Of a DNA stretch of 64,000 nt, positions 1-12,059 are shown one piece after another. Positions within the stretch are counted from its first letter, which is position 1. Each line of letters begins with the position of its first letter. The position numbers were made by a program, and so were the translations under genes. The stretch is from Reticulitermes speratus (Eukaryota > Arthropoda > Insecta > Blattodea > Rhinotermitidae). The notes under the pieces were generated by a model. That model was given only the letters and a program-made list of their open reading frames with translations. It searched no databases and was not told the DNA's origin. Location: contig JAJKFL010000004.1 of NCBI GenBank assembly GCA_021186555.1, positions 17,264,406 through 17,328,405 of the forward strand. Direction: 5' to 3'.

Positions 1-99
1 GCAATGAAATACAAACTGATTACACTAAATATGAGAGAAGTTGGGAATACCGATATCTCACTCTGTGTACTGACTGGGCCACGGGATGGATGGTCAAGG

Positions 100-285
100 A
101 AACATGGATTAATTGCCACTGGGGCAAGGGATTTTTGTCTTCTCCAAAAAGTCCAGACCAGCTCCGGTTCCTACCCAGCCTCACATTCAACGTGTGCCGC
201 AGATAAAGCGGCCGGGGTGCAAAGCTGACCACTCACCTCCATCTAAACCGTGGAGTCCCTGTGTGCTTTCATGGTCTCGTGCTTT
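100..285 (+). mobile_element. SINE family A, diverged partial copy
   Basis: Diverged copy of the SINE seen best at 15822-16085. Shared blocks are the 'gtccagaccagctccgg' region, 'ataaagcggccggggtg', 'accactcacctccatcta' and the 3' motif 'tgctttcatgg'. The tRNA-like 5' part is missing or unrecognisable. Nothing here is coding; the short open frames are by-products of the repeat. Confidence 0.6.
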
Positions 286-3199
286 ATTAAGCACAAGGAC
301 AATTTACCTTCCTTTTGGGCGATATTTATGCGGATACCACAAAAAGAAATACTCATTGCCCATTTCTCCGGACGTGCTTCTAAATGTCGCGGCATATAGG
401 TATTGAATATTTTGTTTCTTACAACACTTGATTTTTAGAACTCATTCTGAAAATGAATGTAATTTACATTTAGACTGTACTGATAACATTCATCTTTCAA
501 TACACAATTCATGGCTTTTTCTGCTTAGCTCGTTACTGTTATCAGTACAATGAATTATAAAGTCAAAATTTTAGAACTCAAGAATAAAAACCCTAACGTG
601 AAGCTGATTCGTTTTCAGTAATCTTAGTGTTTAAGTAATTTGATGATGATAAGGACAGGACAGGCTTTCTTCTATTTTCGTCCCAACAGGCTACCCTTTT
701 ACAGTAACTCCATCAGCTAACACAAAAATCAGTATACTTTTCAGGCACAGTATTTACCCTGCATCATCTGTATCAACATTCAGTGACAGTTGTACACACA
801 CACACTGTTTCCATAAATCTGTACTGTTTTCACAGCAAGAGATGGATTATTCGCATACGAAGTACTAGCTGGTGTCTGCAATTCAGAAGCAGTGAAGTCT
901 CCGTGACGCAGGAACTGAATATTTAAATACTAATTACCTTAATTTCAGGCTTCAAAGGACAAGTCTTTCAGTTGGCCTGTCAAATTAAGAAACAGACACG
1001 ACACGTGTGTGTGTTTTTGACACAGCAGGTAGTAGCAGATCAAAAATGACGACCACTTTTACTACATTATCAGTGTCCTCTAATGGACTCCGTCGTCACA
1101 AAGCAGATCATACGCACTGATGCAACATATTTCATCACACCGGTTACAGTCAGACCTCGCATAAAACGAAGCCGTATTCTGTTTCCTATTGCTACCGAAA
1201 CTCTACTTGTTCAAATCACACTTCGAGTTAGGACAACCGGAAGTACGCTCCCCAAATATTGGAAGTTATTCTTATATTCACCGAAGATGTCAGTATTGCG
1301 GACTCTTGTAGAGTGTCGAATTACACGCTGACAGTTATATTATGATGTACGGTTTAAGAAGAAAAGTGGTCGTTGCCTAACTGACTTACTAAAATGGAAT
1401 TTTCTTGGAAGGACTGAAGAAAACTGCGAAAAATGATGGGTTCAAGGACGCCCCAGCCGTTACGTCACGAATAAAAACGTACAGAGTTACCGAAGAGCCT
1501 AATATTATTTAATTTTATGTTAAAGAATACCGTTGTGTGTAACTAATGACATTTGCTATAACTTTAATTTCTTACGCCATATATAGTATGTTATTGTGTG
1601 AAGAGAAATGGAGGCCTTAAATGTTAACGTTTTCAATTATTATATTACATTATAAATAACTTAGAAATAAAGGAATACGCCGTCGATCACAACTCTGTTT
1701 ATGGTTATTTAATATACCCTTTACTATATTTTTTGGCCTTTTATGGCCAACAATAGGTATATAAAATCACAAAATACTCTGAGGAATGAATAATTGCAAC
1801 AGTAATTTTGAGTTATAAAAACATATCTTATTTTTTTACAGTGGAAATATAATTTATAAAGCAAAAGTTTCACATCTCTAATACAGGTATTATTGAAGTA
1901 TATAAGACGGTTTTATTGTAAAACTGTTGTAGCCACTCCTCCTGTTGAGGTATTATATTATGTTTAATTAATGGTATCAGTTTCACTTAGAAAACGTATT
2001 GTGAAAGATCTGTGAATTGATTATCGGGGCTTAGGTATTGTTTTTCTAGAATTATTATGGAATAAAAAGATTATTATAATTTATCTCTTTTCCTTCTATT
2101 AGTTAACTTACCTATGGGCATATTAACGCTTCCATTTCCAATATATTTGTGGAACTGTTTAAGGTAAACAAATTTTGCAGTTATATTTTGTTCCAGTCAT
2201 TTAATTTCCACAACACAGACATAAAAACAAAATGCACAAGATATATGCTAAAAATGATTTTCTGTGTTTGAAAGAGCCATTCGAACCGTTCCTATAGGCT
2301 ATGTATCAGTTCCAATTATCACTGTCAGTCCGTCTGATCATGTCAGGGAAATACCTTCCAATGCGGGCGATCATTCAGTTGCAATTCTTTCCCTATCTGG
2401 ATTTCGCATGCAGGCGCTTTAATCTGCGTTGTCTATGGAATCTGACGTTCTCTGTCAACATGACGGATGGCTATTCCCGGGGCAGGGCTCAAAAGCTTTA
2501 CGAACAGTATTGGCGTGTCAGTGTCTGCGGAAGGCCTACTTGGGCCCTTCTTAAACTGACACTTCCTCTGTCCTTGAACTGTTCTGACCTGCCCTCCAGG
2601 AACCTGTCCTCTGTATTCCAGACGGCAACGTCCACGCACCTTAATCACAGATTTCAGCTACCACTACCACCACCTGCACGAAGCTATGTGCTGCGGTGAC
2701 GCCATTTTGCGTCTCTGTGTCACGTCTGTGAAGTACCAACATCACCAGGTTCACTGTAAACAACGGCTATCTACCTTTCTTCCCTTTTTCCCTTCCCCCG
2801 CCAAAAAAAAAAACCGTAACTGCGGGCCTGTTCTTGGGCCGCAAGTGTAAGAATAAAAATACCTGGTATATCTAACCTCCTATATTATTGTTTAATTTGT
2901 TGTAATGCACACATAATTTACGAAGATGACCGCGGGGTCTATACCCCGGCTGTAAACGGTTATGGAACTATTTGAGCAGTTCCTTACGTAACTGACTACG
3001 TTCGTCTAAAAGCTACAAATATTCTGTCAGACTAAATACTGAATACTGTAAATTAAATTTCAGTTTAAGCGTTTCTTGATATTACACTAATTCAATTTCT
3101 TGTAAATAACAGTACATTTACGTTCTAAATGGTACAATCAGAGGTAGGAAACTTGTCTCTGTACAAGCCATAAAGGCATACAGGTGATAAGAAGTATAG
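286..3199. other. AT-rich stretch without recognisable gene
   Basis: No frame resembles a known protein, and I saw no transposon end or tandem repeat longer than short CA or homopolymer runs. The 132-residue open frame at 2301-2699 has no domain I recognise and lies in a slightly GC-richer patch; I treat it as chance. Confidence 0.5.
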
Positions 3200-3345
3200 C
3201 TCACGCCTCGGCCCTTTTGGCTCAGGGGAAAGATCCCCGGTTAACCTTCGAACAGGAGGCCAGGTGGGCCCTAGAGCCGGTCTGCATGCTTTGGAGAAGA
3301 GGGAAATGTCTTCCTACCGTCGGGAAATGAACCACGCGTTCTCTG
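3200..3345 (-). mobile_element. SINE family A-like fragment, reversed
   Basis: Read on the minus strand this matches the middle and 5' part of SINE A. The plus strand has 'ctcggcccttttggctcagg', then a CCCCGG-type block, then 'gtcgggaaatgaacc', the same order as the reversed copy at 29285-29512. It is strongly diverged and both ends are uncertain. Confidence 0.45.
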
Positions 3346-3747
3346 TTGTCACTGCATTGCAGCATACGACAAATGCAGTCTTTTTAAATTATGTCAAATA
3401 TTATGATTACACAGCGTCGGTGACAAATGAACGAATACATATAGTGCGCTGGTGGAATGGTTCTAACAGAGCAAACCGAAGTAATAGGAGACAAATCCTA
3501 CCAGGTACTGCTTTGCCTATAACAGAACTCACATGGCCTGACCTGGGATCAAAACCGGTTTCTGCGGTGACTAACCGCATAAGGCATGCCATGGCCCCCT
3601 ACTTAAGTTACGATGAAAGTATTAAGTTAGTAATGGACCTCAAAACGAATTTGTCTACAATTTATCTCTCCATTCATTATTCCGTGAACCTCCGCTGACA
3701 AATTCCCTTCTGTGAGAAAACATGGCGCTTAGGCAACCGAGAATTTG

Positions 3748-3837
3748 GTGTGCAGTGGCAACTTGATGTGCAGTGGTAACTTGATATGCAATGGCAACTT
3801 GATGTGCAGTGGCAACTTGATGTGCAGTGGCAACTCA
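3748..3837. repeat. 18-bp tandem repeat, about 5 units
   Basis: About five head-to-tail copies of an 18-bp unit, GTGCAGTGGCAACTTGAT, with one or two substitutions per unit. Because 18 is divisible by three, the array opens frames on both strands that encode repeated short peptides. These are artefacts of the repeat. Confidence 0.85.
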
Positions 3838-4185
3838 TTCCTTGTCTTTCCTTTGAATGAAGACCGAATCAGGGATAACAATACATTTACACTCTTTGGT
3901 AAACATACTCTACCTGCAGGTCCCTTTCTCCTGCGGTACAAAGTAGCGCGAGGGCACTGACACTTTCTGCTTCAAAATTCCTTTTCCACAACGTGAAACA
4001 ATAATCCATATTACGGTGATCCCCTCTAAGGCCACACACACAAGCAAATGGCTGATCTTATACTGAGTATCGCTGCTGTAACCCTTCACTCCTGTAAAGC
4101 AAAAAAGTCACGGAACAGCAAATCCAATTATTAATACTACGCAAGGGTTAAAGCTTTCCCGACACACGAATTCACTAAAACGTTC

Positions 4186-4350
4186 CTCGGCTATCAGCTG
4201 GGTCATAGCTGAATAAACGTTCCACGTTTCGGATACCTGTTCTGTCTCCATCATCAGGGTTATTATCCTCATCACACTGACCTGATGACAGATACAGAAC
4301 GGGCTTCCGAAACATTCAACTTCAAACCAACTATGACGCGGCTAATAGTG
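4186..4350. mobile_element. Inverted-repeat element with two diverged hammerhead-like motifs
   Basis: The left half, reversed, resembles the right half: 'gctgggtcatagctgaata' on the left against the complement of 'caactatgacgcggct' on the right. Each arm carries a CTGATGA box followed by an imperfect hairpin and a GAAAC box: minus strand, CTGATGA at 4251-4257 and GAAAC near 4226-4230; plus strand, CTGATGA at 4282-4288 and GAAAC at 4309-4313. The minus copy has a neat third hairpin (ACGT, GGA loop, ACGT) after GAAA. Stem I is poor in both. This is a degenerate relative of the elements at 28.2 and 50.7 kb. Confidence 0.55.
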
Positions 4351-4797
4351 CGAGAAGGGTTTAGTGAGTTAGTTCGACCATTCCATTGACTGTCCCTACT
4401 AAAACAGAAGGTTTCGACTAGCTTTCATTCTCGTAAACGTTACTTCGTCTCACAACGCAAGCGAAACTTTATTGCTTAACTCTACTGGTCTGCATTCCTT
4501 TCACTCCGCCATCCTAATTCCTCAGTGTCAAATTCTTTCAATTTATCTTCGCCCTGTTCCATTTTCTGCAGCTTTCTACCCAACACTGCCTCACCTTCAA
4601 ACACCTCTTCGTCCTTCCTCTACACCATAATCCCTGACCACAGAAATTTCGATTATATGATGCCATATATTCTTCAAAAGAAAGAGGACAAAACACAAAA
4701 CATTCCCTGCAAAAAGGACACGTTTGTTACGAAAACTGCCGTAAGACCTACAAAACATCAAAGTAATTAAGTCCACGGAATCCTTTTGACGATCACT

Positions 4798-5058
4798 CAA
4801 CCGATCTCAGTGGCCGCGCGGTCTAAGGCGTGAGTCTGCGGCCGCTCGCTTGCTGGGATTGTGGATTTGAATCCCACCGGGGGCAAGGATGTCTGTCTCT
4901 TGTGTTGTGTGTTCTCGGGTAAAGGTCTCTGCGTGGGGCTGGTCACTCGTCCAGAGAAGTCCTACCGAGTGTCGTGTGTCTAACTGAGCGTGATCATAAA
5001 GCCTCGATAATAAGGAGAACTTGGTTCACGAGGAGCTGTTGCGCTGTGGGGAAATTAG
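4798..5058 (+). mobile_element. SINE family B, near full length
   Basis: tRNA-derived SINE. A box A-like stretch lies at 4811-4828 (TGGCCGCGCGGTCTAAGG) and a box B-like stretch at 4863-4875 (GGATTTGAATCCC), about the spacing of an internal RNA polymerase III promoter. The body runs through 'gcgtggggctggtcactcg' and 'tcctaccgagtgtcgtgtg' to a conserved 3' part near 'gctgttgcgctgtgg'. A reversed copy at 22782-23036 aligns along the whole length, and a 3' fragment lies at 37760-37830. Confidence 0.85.
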
Positions 5059-5059
5059 T

Positions 5060-6360
5060 TACTCAACTTGTAACAAAGATACCCTCCTTCTTATGAGAAC
5101 CTAAATCCAAGATACTACGTTAACAAGAGCGTGAAACTGGTCCTTATCCTATGCCACATTTATTGTTCACAATCATATATTCTACTTATTTTAGATCAAA
5201 TTTCATCTTACCCTACCACCTACAGCTAGGATTTCCAAGTGGTTTCTAGTCTTCAATTTATTCGATCAAAATTCTGTGCAAGTTTCTTCTCTCTCTCCTA
5301 CGTGTTACACCTTTCATTATTTCGTTAGCCTTGCTTTGATCACCGCAAAAAAGTTACAAATCTACAATCTATGAAAGTCTTCATTACGCAGTTTTATCCA
5401 GCTTCTGTTTAATCTTTCCATCTTAGGTCCTTCTAAGCATATGAAACAAGCATGCAGGTTACAGAATAGCAACCAAGTGTCACTTACATCCGAATGTTTT
5501 GAGACATGAGTCCTGCAAAATAAGAAGGTTCTTTGTAAAACATAAATATCGGAAGCTTACAATTTACGGAAGTGTTCTGTTACTCCGTGAGCGCTTTAGT
5601 GAGAAAAAAGAACCGCCAATAGTTCCCAAAACTTACCCTTAGAAATGTACCGGTCAACTGATATAATCAATGCCAGATTTGAGGTTCTGTAGGCGGTGCC
5701 TATGTAGATTACCATCTTCCTGGAAACGATGTCATATAATATATTAGAAAAGTTAAACTAAAAGACAGGGGCATCCGGTTCTTCTGAAACAACGGCAAGT
5801 TTCTACCAGATTACATGGCATCACATATGAGTGAACGGCTCGCAGTTTCCCAAATTTTGTAGCAGAAACCGTCATTAGCGAGAGCCCTAAAAACACGTTC
5901 ATAACACCGTAAGGTCACTGAACTGTGATGAAAAAAACACAGAAAAGCGTGTATTTGGTTCCCCTGATATTAATTTTATTGCTGTTTGGGGACCGGAGGC
6001 AGGGTCTTGTGACAGCTACGCTACTGTAAACGCTAGCGCCTGCAGATGTATGTTTCAAGCACACGCTACACATTGGTGTCGTACGAATTATTGCGCTGTT
6101 ACGGCGGCCCAAGTTCCGTGAAATCCGTTCGTTACACTTCCAACAGTTATGACACAATTTCGAGCGTCTCCCTTCACATGTGAGTTTATGGTAAATAAGT
6201 TACAAGGTTGGACATGCACGGAAAATGATACAATTTTGCACCACACATAAAAAGGCATAAGCAACGTTCATCGGTCTCCCTACAGTTTATTATAACAGTA
6301 TTAAAGTCTCAGTATATATTAATTACTTAAATGGGGCAGGCAAGTGTAAATGTATGTGCT
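5060..6360. other. No recognisable feature
   Basis: AT-rich sequence with only short open frames and no similarity I recognise to coding families or to the repeats found elsewhere in the window. Confidence 0.5.
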
Positions 6361-6364
6361 TGTA

Positions 6365-6500
6365 GATAAGGAACAAGTGGTAGGGTCTTGTGAATACGGG
6401 ATAATGAACCATTGAATTCAATAAAAGACGGAAAGTACTTTAGCTAAGGAGCGAAAATTAGTTTCTCAAAGGGGAGCCTTTTGTATGGAGTGAATTACAT
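6365..6500 (+). mobile_element. 3' tail of LINE family F
   Basis: Matches, block by block, the 3' end of the LINE fragment at 32770-33200: 'gggtcttgtgaat', then a G/T-rich 'taatga' block, 'ataaaa', 'gaaagt' and the terminal 'ctcaaaggggagcc...atggagt' against 'ctcaagaaggactctgctccatggagt'. It is a 5'-truncated insertion with no usable coding sequence. Confidence 0.6.
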
Positions 6501-6737
6501 TACTTGGCTTGGTTTCGTAAATACGTAGTAAGAAAGAAGTTATTTCCGTAATCTCATTTTACATAAGATCTGGGTAAGGAGTGTGTTCGGATTGTTGGCA
6601 TTTTTAATCTCGGTACCGATAAGCTACCGAACAACTGCTATAAGACATGAAAGAATATATTAAAACGTGCTGTTATGTGAACTGCTTACTGAGTGATTCA
6701 ATATAGTCTTCTCGGGCGATAAGCCGCGTTAACTTGT

Positions 6738-6783
6738 TTAAATACAACGTTTCGGAGACTGGCTCCGTCCCCATCCTCAGGCA
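6738..6783 (-). ncRNA. Hammerhead-like core, degenerate
   Basis: On the minus strand CTGAGGA (complement of 6774-6780) is followed by T, a six-pair stem GGGGAC/GTCTCC around a 7-nt loop, then GAAACGTT. This is the CTGANGA - stem II - GAAA arrangement of a hammerhead core. I cannot build a convincing stem I, so self-cleavage is doubtful. It may be a decayed single arm of the element family described at 28.2 kb. Confidence 0.4.
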
Positions 6784-6834
6784 AAACTGATTACTGAGTG
6801 ATCTAACGAAGTAGGTGGATGGAACTCACATGCA

Positions 6835-7045
6835 GCATGCATAAGAGATGAGAAACGCACGGCCTAAAAGAATTTTGGCCGGAGTCGTGATCAGAGAAGT
6901 TCGATGGAGAATCCCAGGCCTGTATGGGAGGATAATATTAAAGTGGGCCTTATGGAAATAATATGTAAGCGTGTGGGACCATTTCACCGAATGCAGGATA
7001 GAACTGTCAGTGGCCGACTGTTCTGAAAATGGTAGCGCATCTGCA
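6835..7045 (+). mobile_element. LINE family F, C-terminal coding fragment
   Basis: Plus-strand translation near 6910-6960 gives a 'WEDNIKV.LMEI' motif, the signature of the C-terminal tail of LINE family F (compare 30960-31190, 32770-33200, 48935-49125). The frame is broken upstream and the 3' UTR is not recognisable. It is too short for reverse transcriptase motifs. Confidence 0.6.
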
Positions 7046-7213
7046 TACCACACAAAAGATAGATAATTTATTGTCTAATTAAACGATAATTACGTTCTCA
7101 AGGAAGATTTTCTCTCACTGAGTTAACAGATTTTGTTAAATGTTTAAAATCCGCCTTTCAGCAAAAAAAAAAAGCTGAAACAAACAAAATAATAAGAAAT
7201 TGAGGCTTTCTTC

Positions 7214-7497
7214 AGAAGGGCCCCGCAGCAGAAGCTACGGACACACCGCAGCCTTAAGGCTTATTTTACAACCCTTGTGATGAAGATGATGATTACGTTT
7301 TTCATTTTTCTGTGTAAAGGAGCACCGGAGGAATGAAATTGACAGGGAAAAACCGATGTACTCGGGGAAAAACCTGTCCCAGTGTCACTTTTTCCACCGC
7401 AAATCCCACATTGAATGATCCGGGATCGAACCCCGGCCTCCGCGTTGATAGGCCGGCGACTAACCGCCTGAGCCATGGCACGGCCAATGGAGGCTTA
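7214..7497 (-). mobile_element. SINE family C, full-length-looking, reversed
   Basis: On the minus strand this begins with a tRNA-like head ('ccatggctcaggcggttagt', then the box B-like GGTTCGATCCCGG, complement of about 7422-7435). It continues through 'cactgggacaggtttttccc', 'cctgtcaatttcattcc' and 'cttcatcacaagggtt', and ends near 'gcttctgctgcggggccctt'. The plus-strand copy at 11828-12052 has the same blocks in the same order. A 112-residue minus frame across it is a by-product of the SINE. Confidence 0.85.
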
Positions 7498-7639
7498 CTT
7501 CGTAACGTATAAATCATGGCGTGTTTCCTTTTATTTTTCTCGGAAGCCGTAACACACAGGGAAGATTTACTGGACGTAAAATAAATATCATTTTTCTTTG
7601 CACTGCTTTCTAAAATATGTTCCTTTTCTATGAATATCA

Positions 7640-7830
7640 CGCGTGTTGTTACACTTGAGATGCGCGCAAAAACATATGTAAATTTCCACGTAAAGTGTAC
7701 CGTTATTACTGTACGATTTCAACGAGAACTGAATCGCGTCTATACAGGTTTTAGTAACGTTTCCAATTTAAAATTTCATGAAAATGCCTTCGGCGGTTCT
7801 CAAACCAGCAATAAATCTAAATACATTTAT
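7640..7830 (+). repeat. Interspersed repeat family G, diverged copy
   Basis: Shares with 12060-12312 a row of blocks: 'acgtaaagtg..ccgttatta', a 'gattt.aa.gaaact.gaat' block, and 'ttaaa.tttcatgaaaat'. The motif 'TTTCATGAAAAT' followed by a GC-rich 'gcggt' is frequent in insect transposon 3' regions, but I cannot name the family. In both cases the repeat lies near a SINE C copy. Confidence 0.5.
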
Positions 7831-8072
7831 TCCGAGTGATAGAATATTATTTTCATATCTAGATCCATACTGAAATTATTACACAAAAATCTGAGGTTTC
7901 ACTTAGTTATAAATCCGTCCTGATAGGTCTTAAATAAGAGAACATAGATTGGAGGTTCGGCGTCTTTTGCTTCTATCCAACCCTCACTATTCACGCAAGC
8001 AAGCACTCCATTAGGACTAGCTAATAGCATGGCGTGCCTTTAGTACACACCCACCACAGGAGCATGGTACAG

Positions 8073-8075
<3 letters not shown>

Positions 8076-8108
<33 letters not shown>
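8076..8108. repeat. (GT)n microsatellite
   Basis: An uninterrupted GT dinucleotide run of about 33 bp. Confidence 0.97.
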
Positions 8109-8109
<1 letters not shown>

Positions 8110-8111
<2 letters not shown>

Positions 8112-9785
8112 ACGGAGGAATTCAGTACCGTAGCAGAAAAGCACATCATACTACCAAGCCAAGAACGGTGTGATGGATACATGTAAAACTTCTGACAGTT
8201 TCCGGTGATGGATTGACCCTGAAGAAGGAAAAATGAAAAAAAACGAGCTTCAGAATTACTTTGCGCAAAGAGCTGGCTGTGCATTTCTCGCAGCTTTCGT
8301 TTCCATTGCCGTTCTACATAACAGGTAAACGTTAAGAATCGGCGTAGGCGAAGCGGAGTGCTTGTCAAATGTATTCCGTGCGACGTAAAAAAGTGTGAGA
8401 AGTGTGAGAAGTATTAATATATGTAAGTAACATTTCCGATTACATTTCACATGCGAACGTCACCTGATGTATACATTAGCGTTCCACCATATACACATTC
8501 ATAAGAATAAGATTTTCTATCGGGAATGGGACCGCACTGATACTGCGTTACGAGTGGAAGGAGAATAATGTGAACAGAAGCATATGTCCTGCCATCTGCC
8601 GCATATGCATACAACACCGTATTCGGATAACTGTAAATGAGTAGTATACTTGTATACTAAGCGGCACCACACATAAACCAAGTCTATTATTCACAGTCTT
8701 CGAAATTATGGTAACCTGTATCAGTGCTAATCTGGGTCCACTTTCTGAAATGACGGGTTAATAGCGATAGTTAAGATACCATGGGGTTAGGTATTAGAGA
8801 TTTAGAATGGAGAAATATCGTAAACATACATACAAATTGTGTGTGAAATACTGTTATGGGTAGAGAGTTACAAACTTAGCGAAGAGAGAAATTTTTAGCT
8901 TCATGTACGACAAATCTGTAACTACATAACTATTTCTCTATAAGAGGAGATGTAACAATAGTTCGTAATATTGCATATTCATAATTGTATGTAATTAGTA
9001 ATTTCAGACTCTAAAAATAGCCGTCTTCGAAAAAATCCAGCTGACTGGCCCATGACCTTAAATATTATTTTACTGTTGGTTACACTTATGCGTCACTTCG
9101 GTGATATTAAGAACTTCTACGGCTTCATGAATTGTGCCCATAAGTCGTTGCCTGTGTGCAAAGGCACTAGGCGGACTTTATCCAACAGGCAGTGAATACT
9201 AAACAGGCAGTTGACAGTATATGGCATCGCCATGAAAAGCTCTTCCTTCCTTGGCTGCCAATAATATGTGAAGATAATCTCGATGTTCTTTTGATTACAA
9301 AGGCATATTATAGTAACATCTCTTGGGAAGTGATGCATGAATAGTTTAAACCGGAAACGGTAAGACATCTGACAGACTGGTGCTGAAAATTGCACATTCC
9401 TGAGTCTGTCACAGCCCCTGGCACATGGCGACATCACACTACAGGGCCACACAGGAGCTACGTGGAAATCTGATCTTTATTATCATTTAATTCAATAGTG
9501 CAATGGAAGAATATTACCGTACACTGCTTACGGCTCTAGAAGCCACTTGGTAGCTGTGACAAGCGGTAAGATTTACAGCCCACAGCTTTTCTGTTGTTAC
9601 TTGCCAGTGTAAGTTGCGTGGCATTTCAAATTTGTGTTAGAAATACATTAGACGTCGGCCCGTTGGAAAAAGAATTGTGATTATCATAAGTGACTGTGTT
9701 TAATCAACACCCTCTCAAAGGCGAATACTGGTAAATTTTATGCTTATCCTCCCGTTGTGTCATTTTAAACAAAGAATGATTTAGA
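8110..9785. other. No recognisable feature
   Basis: No protein similarity, transposon ends or structured repeats recognised on either strand. The 111-residue minus frame at 9117-9452 does not resemble a family I know. Confidence 0.5.
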
Positions 9786-9789
9786 TACC

Positions 9790-10455
9790 GCGAAACTAAA
9801 CTAAGGTATGTTATATACGTTATTATGGCAAAACGTTTTGACCTAATACGGTCTTCTTCAGGCTATTAATATAAAATTCGTAAATGTATTGTATATAGTT
9901 GTATTAGATGGTATTAATAACTGAGACCTTAATTTTACAGTTAAAAAAGTGCAAATTTCAATTTCATATTTTGCTGTATAATAGTTAAAAACGTGGATTA
10001 GCACATTTAAAATATTAAAATGTTAAAAAGAATCACTTATGATTTCTACGCTTTGCATCTAAGTCCGGTGTCACAGCATATTTTGCAATACAGAGTTTTT
10101 GTAAGCATCTATCTAGAGCACCCTTTTTTAAATTTTGTACGTAGCTATTTTGTCCGCATTTTATTTTAATTCTTGTTTTGGTCTGGTGGTTGCTTAAGTT
10201 GAATCCGATGTTGTTACTGGGCTTTGGAACTGTTGCACTAACATGCTTTGCTTCGTCACTGTTCGGGACATCAACGTTTTAAATACTATGAAACAAAATC
10301 GGTCACTGCGGCATGTATTGGTTTGATTGTAAAACAGATCTTAGTTACTAAAACCATCTAATACAATTGTATACAATACTTTTACGAGTTTTATATTAAT
10401 GGCCTGAAGATGACTGAATTAGGTCGAAACATGAGTCACAAAAAGTAAATAACAT
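9790..10455. mobile_element. Inverted-repeat element with hammerhead-like arms (9.8-10.5 kb)
   Basis: Arms of about 130-155 bp at 9790-9945 and 10325-10455 are diverged inverted copies. The complement of the left arm shares with the right arm 'ccatctaatacaa', 'tatacaatac', 'tttacga.ttttatattaat' and '.gcctgaaga.gac'. Each arm holds a hammerhead-like core: minus CTGAAGA, complement of 9855-9861; plus CTGAAGA at 10404-10410, stem GAC(T)/(A)GGTC and GAAAC at 10426-10430. The plus copy offers a GTC triplet after a two-pair hairpin, but no good stem I. The single arm at 30640-30790 is related. The roughly 380-bp centre has no coding capacity. Confidence 0.6.
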
Positions 10456-10459
10456 ACAT

Positions 10460-11640
10460 GTGTTGTGTCTGACGGCATTTGAATCCGTCTTTGTTGAAAA
10501 TTGATAACTCAGACACGAACGTAAAAGTAAAAATACAGATTTCAACCAGGTGGAATTGTATAGAAATTTCGACCACTCTTATATAATATGGTCTCCTTGG
10601 TCATAAAACCACGTAGTCACGCAGTAGGGCAACAGTTTTGAAAGTGAGGGGCACATACTGCCCTCATCTTGAGGATGAGAATTACCCTGTCTACTCTTGA
10701 GGGTAGAAGGAGGCAGCTCTTCCTTTGTAAGTATACATTATTCTTACAATTTAAGTAGGATCTACAAGAATGCGATTTCTCTAAAACATGCATTTGTGAA
10801 CGTAACCAACATATAGGTAAAATTTCAGTTCTAAACAAGATAAAGTTTTGCATTAATCGGTACAATATTATGTTATCAATTAACAAAATGTTTAAATATG
10901 TGACACGAAATACATATTCAATACATGCGAACTGTAAGGACGTAGCTACATAAAAGTGTTTCTTAGTGATGTTTATACAACACGTCGGTTTAAAACAGGC
11001 TAGAAACATAGACCATTCGCATGTTCAAATATGACGCAATGGTCCGTGAATATTTTTATAAAAATCCCCCTACGTGTCAATTTTGTCGAAGGTAATTTCA
11101 ATGTGGACATATGAATAAAAAATAAATTTACATTCCATCTAAGGCAGTACATTTTTCCATACGGCCACACCCATCGGTTTACAGCAGTCACGCCCAGTTC
11201 TTGATTCGTTACAAATGTTTCTTTTATGCTAACACTGAAAGCTTAAGTATAAAGTTGTACCCTTCCATTTTTTTTTTGTAGAGAAGAGGTTGGGGTGAAA
11301 AAAATTGCCGTTTCAGATGATGAAAGGTATCACGAAACTGAATACATTTAGGTACTACCAAAACAAATGAGACCCACGTTGGCATACATACAGTTTAACT
11401 TTCGCATGTAAAATGGACAAGGCCATCAAAGATAGTAGCTTCGGTCCAATAAAACGCGTTGTCATTCCGGCCATGTAAGGAAGAGTCTGCCACCGTTTGC
11501 TCTATACATTGGAAAGTGAATTATGGGATTTTCTTGTACTAACGTTTACAATTCACGTTTTAACGACAAGAAATAAAAATGTGAATGAATTGCGCTCGTT
11601 GTAAAATGGAGTATTCTAAACGTACTGCAGCTAGTTTCAA
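10460..11640. other. No recognisable feature
   Basis: AT-rich with no coding or transposon similarity that I recognise. The 130-residue minus frame at 10617-11009 is cysteine-rich by chance rather than by any patterned spacing. Confidence 0.5.
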
Positions 11641-11644
11641 AGAT

Positions 11645-11775
11645 AGAAGGAAAGCGAGAATGCAAGGAATAAAGAAAGAAAGACGGAAAAAGAAAGACAG
11701 ATAAAGGAAAGGAAAATAGAAAGAAAAAAGAAAAAATGAAAGGTCGGGAAAAAAGAAAGAAAGAAAAACGAACTG
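11645..11775. repeat. Purine-rich low-complexity tract (GAAA/AAAG)
   Basis: About 130 bp on the plus strand made almost entirely of A and G in imperfect GAAA and GAAAG repeats. It accounts for the Phe/Ser-rich minus frame over the same stretch. Confidence 0.9.
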
Positions 11776-11827
11776 TCACAACAAACAAATTAAACGTGGA
11801 CTTGAACTCTTAACAGATCTACTGCGT

Positions 11828-12052
11828 AAGCCCGGTTTCAATCCCAGGTCGGTCCATGTGGGATTGTGGTAAACAAAGTGGCACTGGGACAGGTTTTTCC
11901 CCGAATACTTCGGTTTTCCCTTGTCAATTTCATTCCATTACTTGGAAAAATGAAAAAAAACTGACCTTCATCTTCATCACAAGGGTTGCACAATATACCT
12001 CAAGGCTGCGGTGCGTCCATAGCTTCTGCTGCGGGGCCCTTCTCCCCCCCCC
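11828..12052 (+). mobile_element. SINE family C, 5'-eroded copy
   Basis: Begins inside the tRNA-like head (GTTTCAATCCCAGG resembles box B) and continues through 'cactgggacaggtttttccc', 'ttgtcaatttcattcc', 'cttcatcacaagggtt' and 'gcttctgctgcggggccctt', the same order as the reversed copy at 7214-7497. A C-rich run follows the 3' end. Confidence 0.85.
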
Positions 12053-12059
12053 CCTCCCA

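Noticed and set aside
2301-2699. 132-residue open frame as a gene
   Set aside because: No recognisable domain, no supporting context, and an overlapping minus frame of similar quality.
8021-8368. 115-residue minus frame with a His/Thr run
   Set aside because: The run is the GT microsatellite; the rest has no recognisable similarity.
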